Shown: positions 58,798 through 64,000 of the stretch, piece after piece
Numbering within the stretch: position 1 is the first letter of the stretch
How the letters are laid out: the number at the start of each line of letters is the position of its first letter
Source: Rhizomys pruinosus
Lineage: Eukaryota > Chordata > Mammalia > Rodentia > Spalacidae
Reading direction: 5' to 3'
Assembly: GCA_009823505.1 (NCBI GenBank)
Contig: VZQC01010550.1
Coordinates: 2,318,837 to 2,382,836, forward strand
DNA: 64,000 bases
Translations under genes and position numbers: made by a program
Notes under the pieces: model-generated
Databases searched by the model: none
What the model was told of the DNA's origin: nothing
What the model saw: only the letters and a program-made list of their open reading frames with translations

Positions 58798-61700
58798 GTA
58801 AGAGCGGCTGCGTGGAGCGTCCGCGGCCGGTGATTCGTCCGCTGCGGCCTACTCCGGTGCATCAGTGCCTGGCAGGACCCCGGAGCGCCACGCCACTTCC
58901 CCCTCACTCGTGCGCGTAAGGAGGCTGCAGATCATCCCAGGACTAGGGAAGAGACCCCGAGCTGCCTCTGCAGGAAATTCCTCGTGCAGAGCTGCCCGGC
59001 CCTGGCCAGAGAAAGAGCTGCTCTTCTCCCTCCACCGAGGCTGGAGCCTTTCCCCGTTAGTGAGCTAGATGGGGTACCCGAACCCGGAGAGAGGCCGTTC
59101 TGGGGATCCCGGCCCTCTGGAGCCATCTGGCTGGCCTCTCCGCTGCTGTGCAGGGTCAGGGACTGACTGGGACTCTGGGCATTCCGGGCCTGGAGGGGAG
59201 CGGCTGCCGCCAGCATGCACGGAGCCACCCAATTCTCACTGCACCTTTCTGCCAGCCAGTGGACTCGGGTACAGTTGTGACCAAGGCCATGGCCTTGCCT
59301 TTCTAGAGCCTGGAGAATGTCAAAGGAGATGGCCATATCACTCCGGAAATATCCGAATTAGCTGTTGGGGAGAGAGGCCTAGTAGTTGTAGGAGCTCAGG
59401 GAGGTGCAACTTATGATTTGGGCAGCTCCCAAACTCTGAAAGTCAAGTAGGAGCTAGCCAATGAAGGGGTTGGAGAAAATGTCTGAATCTTTGTGTCTTG
59501 CCATCCTTCAGTGAAATACAGATCCCTTTGACACTTTTTGATGTCAGGAGGAGCCGGTGCAGGGTAGGCACCGGTTTGCTCCCTGTGTATTTCGTGGCGT
59601 GTATAAACAGACTCTAAGTATAAACAGACTATATTCATCTGGGTGCATCCCTTCCAGTGCATTTAATAGGATGACAGTCGCTGTAGAGACCATATAGTAG
59701 TTGAACTATAAAACTATGATTAAGGTCAGGCGTGATGGTGACTACCTTTAATCCCAGCACCCAAAAGACAGCCTGGTGGATGTCTGTAAGTTCAAGGCCA
59801 TCCTGGTCTTGATAGACAGTTACAGGTCAGCCAGGACTACATAGACCCTGACTCAAGAAAAAAACTGGGTAAACGAAATTGCTTTCTTAGGTTCCTTTTG
59901 AGAGAGAGCTTGATTGTAATCCCACATTTTTCCTTATGCTGAAATTTGTGTTCATGGTTATTACTAAGGAATGCATTCTCTTCTTGAATGAAGAGCTTGC
60001 CTTGCCTCTAGATTAGCAAGGTCATACAACATACATCGCCTTGCCATTTGGCAGATGTCTTAGTTGTCAGGGATACATCAATGAGTAAACATTTTCATTT
60101 GGCTTCCTGTTTCCATAGAATTACATTCAAGGGATACAGATAGATAAATGTAATTTCATAATGGAGGTGGAACAGTTGGGTTTCTTATAAGGAGAGGACA
60201 CAAAGATGACTTTGGCTGGTGACTTGGAAATGGGAACAGATGTCTAAGGCACAGGAAGCAAAGAAAGAAGAGTACTTCACATGGTAGCTGGTATGGCAGT
60301 ACAGCTCTTTAATCCCAGCACTTGGGAGGCAGAGGCAGATGGATCCTTGTGAGATCTAGGCCAGCCTGGACTACATATTGAATTCCAGGCCTGTTGTGGC
60401 CACAGGGAGACCCTGTCTCAAAAAAATAAAATGGACTTCAAATGTTTACCAAGTTTTTAGTATGAAATGGACTTGTGGGTCCACTTGGGTAGAATAGGAT
60501 GAGGTAAGTATCTTTTTTTTTTTTTTTTTTTGAGATAGGGTCTCCCTGTAACCCCAGCTGGCCTGGAGCTCACTATGTAGACCAGGCTGGCCTCAATCTC
60601 ATAGAGATCCACCTGCCTCTGCCTCCTGAATGCTGGTGTGCCACCATGCCCTGCTCTTTCTTTACTCTTAATTAACTGGAAGACACTAGAACATGTCAGC
60701 ATGCTGATGGGTGTGCTTCACCAGGGATTGAAAGAGATGATGGTGCTACACCAAGAGAACAATGGTAGGATAGGATTCGCAGCACTGCCCTGGGATCTAC
60801 CTTTCACAGAAGTATGTCATCCATATTAATGGGAGGAAAGGGATGAAAAGGCCAACTCAGCTGTTGAGGATTAAATGCAGGTAGCTAGCAAGTTCTTAAG
60901 AAGGGCAGAGTTAGAGTGACAGCTCAGTGGGTAAAGTACTTGCTTTTCAAGTCTGAGGACTGAGAATTCAAATCCCCAATACCCATGTAAATGCAGGGGA
61001 ATATGATGGGCCACTTATAATCTCAGCACTTGGGAGGTGGAGATGGGACCTCAGAACAAGCTGGTTAACTGAACTAGCCAAATCAGGGTTCATTTTAGAG
61101 ACCCTGCCTCACTGTAGAAGGTGGAGAGTAATTGAGATATGTTATTTAGACCAGTCTGGGCTCCATCTCACAGAGAACCACCTGGCTCTGCCACACAAAT
61201 GTTGGGATTAAATGCATGTGGCACCATGCCTGACTTTTCTCCACATTATGTGAGAATGTTACAATTGTCATAAAAATCTCAGATCCAAAATTGGGTGCTT
61301 GGAAGCAATTTAAAAGTTCATTTCTAGCCGGCCGTGGTGGCGCACGCCTTTAATCCTAGCACTTAGGAGGCAGAGGATCTTTGTGAGTTCAAGGCCAGCC
61401 TGGTCTACAGAGTGAGTTCCAGGACAGCTGGGGCTACAGGGAGACCCTGTCTCGAAAAGACCAAAAAAAAAAAAAAAAAGTACCATATGTGTCTCTTGTT
61501 TCTTATCTGGATAAAAGTAGCATTTTAATGTTCATTTTTATGTACTTTTCTAACTTTGGGGCTTGGTTTTGTTTTACAGGGCTAATAACTAATGTTTGCG
61601 TAAGACAGAAGAAAAAGATGTCATTCCGTAAAGGTACGCTCTCCCTACAGGTTAACTAGTTTTTATAGCTAGTCAAAGGTAAGAGACATGATGCATTTCC

Positions 61701-63831
61701 CTCTTCTATTTCAGTAAACATCATCATCTGGCTCCTGGTTTTTGTTCTCTTCTTACTGGTTTTGCACCATAACTTCCTCAGCCTAAGCAGTTTGCTAAGA
61801 AATGAGGTTTCAGGTATGGAAACCTTTACTAATGCCTTACCAACGTCTTCTGTTGATGACCTGGAGGTCTCTGTGTCCCATATCCTAAGATTTCACTGTG
61901 TCAAAGAAAACTTGCTTCTTTGCTTTCCAAAGACTCTGGAAGAAGGTTTGCCTGAGACCCATCATTTTCCTGTGGTGCCCATCACTCTTCCTGTAGTGCA
62001 GTCCTTGGCTAAGGACTTGATCTGTGATAAAACTTTCTACCAAGTCATTAGCCTCCTGGAGTCTGTGGGCTGCTCTCTGCTTGCATTTCAGCAGAGCAGA
62101 GCTTGGAAGATTGGGGTAGGCAAGCACCCCTGATATTTGATACCTGCCCTTATCACTACACAGGGTCAGTCTAACTGCTTTCCTTCATCTGTTATTTTCT
62201 TTTTGTTGTTGTTGTTTTTTTTGAGACAGGGTTTCCATGTAGTCCAAGCTGGCCTGGAACTCACTCTGTAGACCAGGCTGGCCTTGAACTCACAAAGATC
62301 CGCCTGCCTCTGCCTCCCAAGTGCTAGGATTAAAGGTGTATGCCACCACGCTCGGCTATTTTCTTTCAATCACCTCAGTTGGATTCTTGTTAACAAAACG
62401 GACATCATAAAGGCCAGAAAATTTTAAAGAATAATTTTATTGTATAGCAATACTGCAATTATTTAATTTTTCACACTGCTCTACTTTGATATTGAGGGGT
62501 GTTTGAGAAACAGGTTTCAGGCTGTTTGTCAGAAATCTTTTTGTTGACATTTTGTTTTGGGTTGTTTTGAGATAGGATCTCATGTTATTCAGGCTGGCCT
62601 CAAACTCATGTAGTTCACGCTGACCTTGAATTCCTGATCCTCCTGCCTCTGACTTCTACAGTGATATAATTCCAGGTGAGAGCCACAGTGTCTGGCTTTT
62701 CAAAAATAATTTTTGGGACTAGGTGTGGTAGTGCACACCTTTAATCCCAGCACTTGGCAGGCAATCTCTTTGAGGCCATCCTGGTCTATAGAGTGATATC
62801 TAGACAGAGATGGGTAAGATGGGTAAAGGTGCTTACCATGAAGCCAGACAACCTGAGTTCAATCTCCAGAACCACATGGTAGAAGAACTGATAGAAAGGT
62901 GTTTTCTACCAAATGCACCACAAGAAAACAAATTCTAATCATGAGCCATTAAATTGACTTATGATTGATTTGAAAGACAGTTGTCTTTTATATTTTTTTT
63001 TTGGTCTTTTCGAGACAGGGTCTCCCTGTAGCCCCAGCTGTTCTGGAACTCACTCTGTAGACCAGGCTGGCCTTGAACTCACAAAGATCCGCCTGCCTCT
63101 GCCTCCCGAGTGCTAGGATTAAAGGCGTGCGCCACCACGCCTGGCTTGAAAGACAGTTGTTTCTAGGTTTTCATAATAGTACATTAAGTTGTGGCTTTTG
63201 TAGTGATGCTGGGGATTGAACCCAGCCTTACACATGCTGAACACTCTTATCCCTGAGGTATATCCTCAACCTAAAAACCTGAATTGTTTCAGATTTTTGT
63301 CCTAAGAAAAAAGAATGATTAAGTCAGAGACCATATATTTATCCTTGAACGCTGATTATAAATTACCATAGTACATTCTAAAAAGGTTCTGTTACTTTCT
63401 TACTAATAGTGTACTAAGAGTATTGCCAGCTTTTTTTTTTTAATTCTCCCACTTTTCTTAAGTTTGGTTACAAGTAGGAAAACATAATTTCTGCTTTGTA
63501 TTCATCAAAGTTAATAGGCAAGAATAATCTAAATTGTTACTTTGATTCTTATCTCTTCCTGTCTTAACTCAAAAACTCATGAGATTGTGACCCAGTACTT
63601 CCCTTTTGTGTTCTTTTCAGATTCAGGAATTTTGGGGCTTGAGCCCATAGACTTTGTCCCAAATGTTCACCAACATATGGTAGATGGGAAACAAGAGATT
63701 CCTGTGGTCATTGCTGCATCTGAAGACAGGCTCGGTGGGACCATTGCAGCCATAAATAGCATTCAACATAACACTCGCTCCAATGTGATTTTCTACATTG
63801 TTACACTTAACAGTACAGCAGACCATCTCAG
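58640..63831 (+). CDS. Glt8d1: GLT8D1 glycosyltransferase, 5' half
   Basis: Glycosyltransferase 8 domain-containing protein 1, a type II Golgi membrane protein of family GT8 (variants linked to ALS). Coding join in this window: 61618-61633, 61715-61813, 63621-63831 (108 codons plus two bases). MSFRK is a short cytosolic tail; residues about 7-23 (NIIIWLLVFVLFLLVL) are the signal anchor; HHNFLSLSSLLRNEV is the stem. The GT8 domain begins at EIPVVIAASEDRLGGTIAAI, the nucleotide-sugar-binding start, followed by NSIQHNTRSNVIFYIVT. The DxD catalytic motif lies in exons beyond the window. Confidence 0.95.
58798..61579 (+). other. Glt8d1: Glt8d1 first intron
   Basis: After the CpG island it holds plus-strand B1 (59,728-59,862), B1 (60,285-60,430), reverse B1 (60,515-60,655), a B4-like element (60,900-61,130), a reverse B1 fragment (61,140-61,240) and a fresh plus B1 (61,327-61,478). 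59,200-59,720 and 59,870-60,280 are unique. Additional leader exons are possible. Confidence 0.7.
61580..61633 (+). CDS. Glt8d1: Glt8d1 first coding exon
   Basis: Acceptor tgttttacag. 38 bases of leader, then ATG at 61,618 with MSFRK and one base of the next codon (coding part 61,618-61,633). The donor gtacgc is atypical at +4 to +6. Confidence 0.93.
61715..61813 (+). CDS. Glt8d1: Glt8d1 coding exon 2
   Basis: Acceptor cttctatttcag, donor gtatgg. Encodes the signal anchor and stem, VNIIIWLLVFVLFLLVLHHN to NEVS. Confidence 0.95.
62205..63275. repeat. SINEs in Glt8d1 intron 2
   Basis: Reverse B1 (62,205-62,357), old B1-like (62,555-62,697), truncated plus B1 (62,718-62,808), B2/B3-like (62,815-62,930), fresh reverse B1 (62,992-63,145) flanked by ttgaaagacagttgt, and an ID-like reverse head (63,205-63,272). 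Confidence 0.8.
63276..63620 (+). other. Glt8d1: End of Glt8d1 intron 2
   Basis: AT-rich unique intron leading to the pyrimidine tract and acceptor ttcttttcag. Confidence 0.6.
63621..63831 (+). CDS. Glt8d1: Glt8d1 coding exon 3
   Basis: Acceptor ttcttttcag, donor gtaacc. 211 bases, DSGILGLEPIDFVPNVHQHM to STADHL, ending two bases into an arginine codon. Start of the GT8 fold. After the donor the window ends within intron 3 (63,832-64,000, nothing recognised). Confidence 0.96.
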
Positions 63832-64000
63832 GTAACCTCTGCTTTCCTAATGATTCTGCCTCTAGCTGATGCTCTAGTAGACAAGCTGTCAATCCAGGAG
63901 AACTGTTGCATTACAGCTTCCTATTTTACCATATACATGTGCATGTCCATTTCCAAAGCAATTATATAATATCTCCATGGGAGCAGAAATGAGTGTGTCA

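Larger units (their letters stand above)
57890..59200. promoter_or_regulatory. CpG island, bidirectional promoter
   Basis: GC-rich and dense in CpG, without a TATA box or SINEs. Spcs1 exon 1 leaves on the minus strand (start codon at 58,167) and a Glt8d1 leader exon on the plus strand (donor at 58,798), so both genes probably start between about 58,200 and 58,650. Motifs such as ggggcggg and ccgcccc fit Sp1/KLF sites, and 'cctccatagcgacgg' near 58,531 holds a CRE/RFX-like half-site (inference). Confidence 0.75.

Overview
The window is nuclear DNA from a mouse-like (muroid) rodent. Two SINE families dominate it, B1 (7SL-derived) and B2 (tRNA-derived), with B3- and B4-like elements, fragments of rodent L1 ORF2 and one older MIR. 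The B2 copies end in a tail (gcattgcacgac / cagacagtacattcatac) that differs from the house-mouse consensus I know, so a non-Mus muroid, perhaps a cricetid or vole-like animal, is likely; I cannot name the species.

Three conserved genes lie in the arrangement known from human 3p21.1 (NEK4 - SPCS1 - GLT8D1), here reversed. Nek4 (+ strand) gives its last eight coding exons between 5,793 and 45,693, covering the C-terminal regulatory region and the stop; the kinase domain lies upstream of the window. Spcs1 (- strand, 57,097-58,167) is complete: four coding exons, 102 codons, all splice sites intact. Glt8d1 (+ strand) starts from the same CpG island (about 57,900-59,200) and gives a candidate non-coding exon and its first three coding exons, to 63,831; the catalytic part lies beyond the window. 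All three reading frames stay open across the joined exons. Nek4 and Spcs1 converge; Spcs1 and Glt8d1 diverge from a shared promoter.

Layout: 1-2,576, SINE/L1-rich Nek4 intron; 2,577, a single N; 2,578-about 4,560, an error-rich second copy of about 692-2,311; 4,600-20,200, good sequence with Nek4 exons; about 20,200-25,900, a block without SINEs, locally rich in CpG, that resembles nothing I know; 25,900-27,260, error-rich SINEs around a second single N at 27,039; about 27,850-42,860, an error-rich near-copy of about 43,620-58,140, holding a broken copy of the last Nek4 exon and a partial Spcs1; 42,860-64,000, good sequence with the real ends of Nek4, Spcs1 and Glt8d1.

The two large direct repeats are best read as assembly artefacts (gap filling with poorly corrected long reads, or an unmerged haplotype) rather than biology: repeats inside the copies are full of small indels, while single-copy stretches between them match the good copy almost exactly. 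The real biological oddities are a 155-codon unrecognised ORF beside an LTR-like end (51.2-52.5 kb), a 25-26 bp minisatellite just before the last Nek4 exon, tandem runs of B2 and B1, a foldback inside a B2, and a long in-frame read-through ORF in Glt8d1 intron 2. I saw no evidence for a previously undescribed defence or other multi-gene system.
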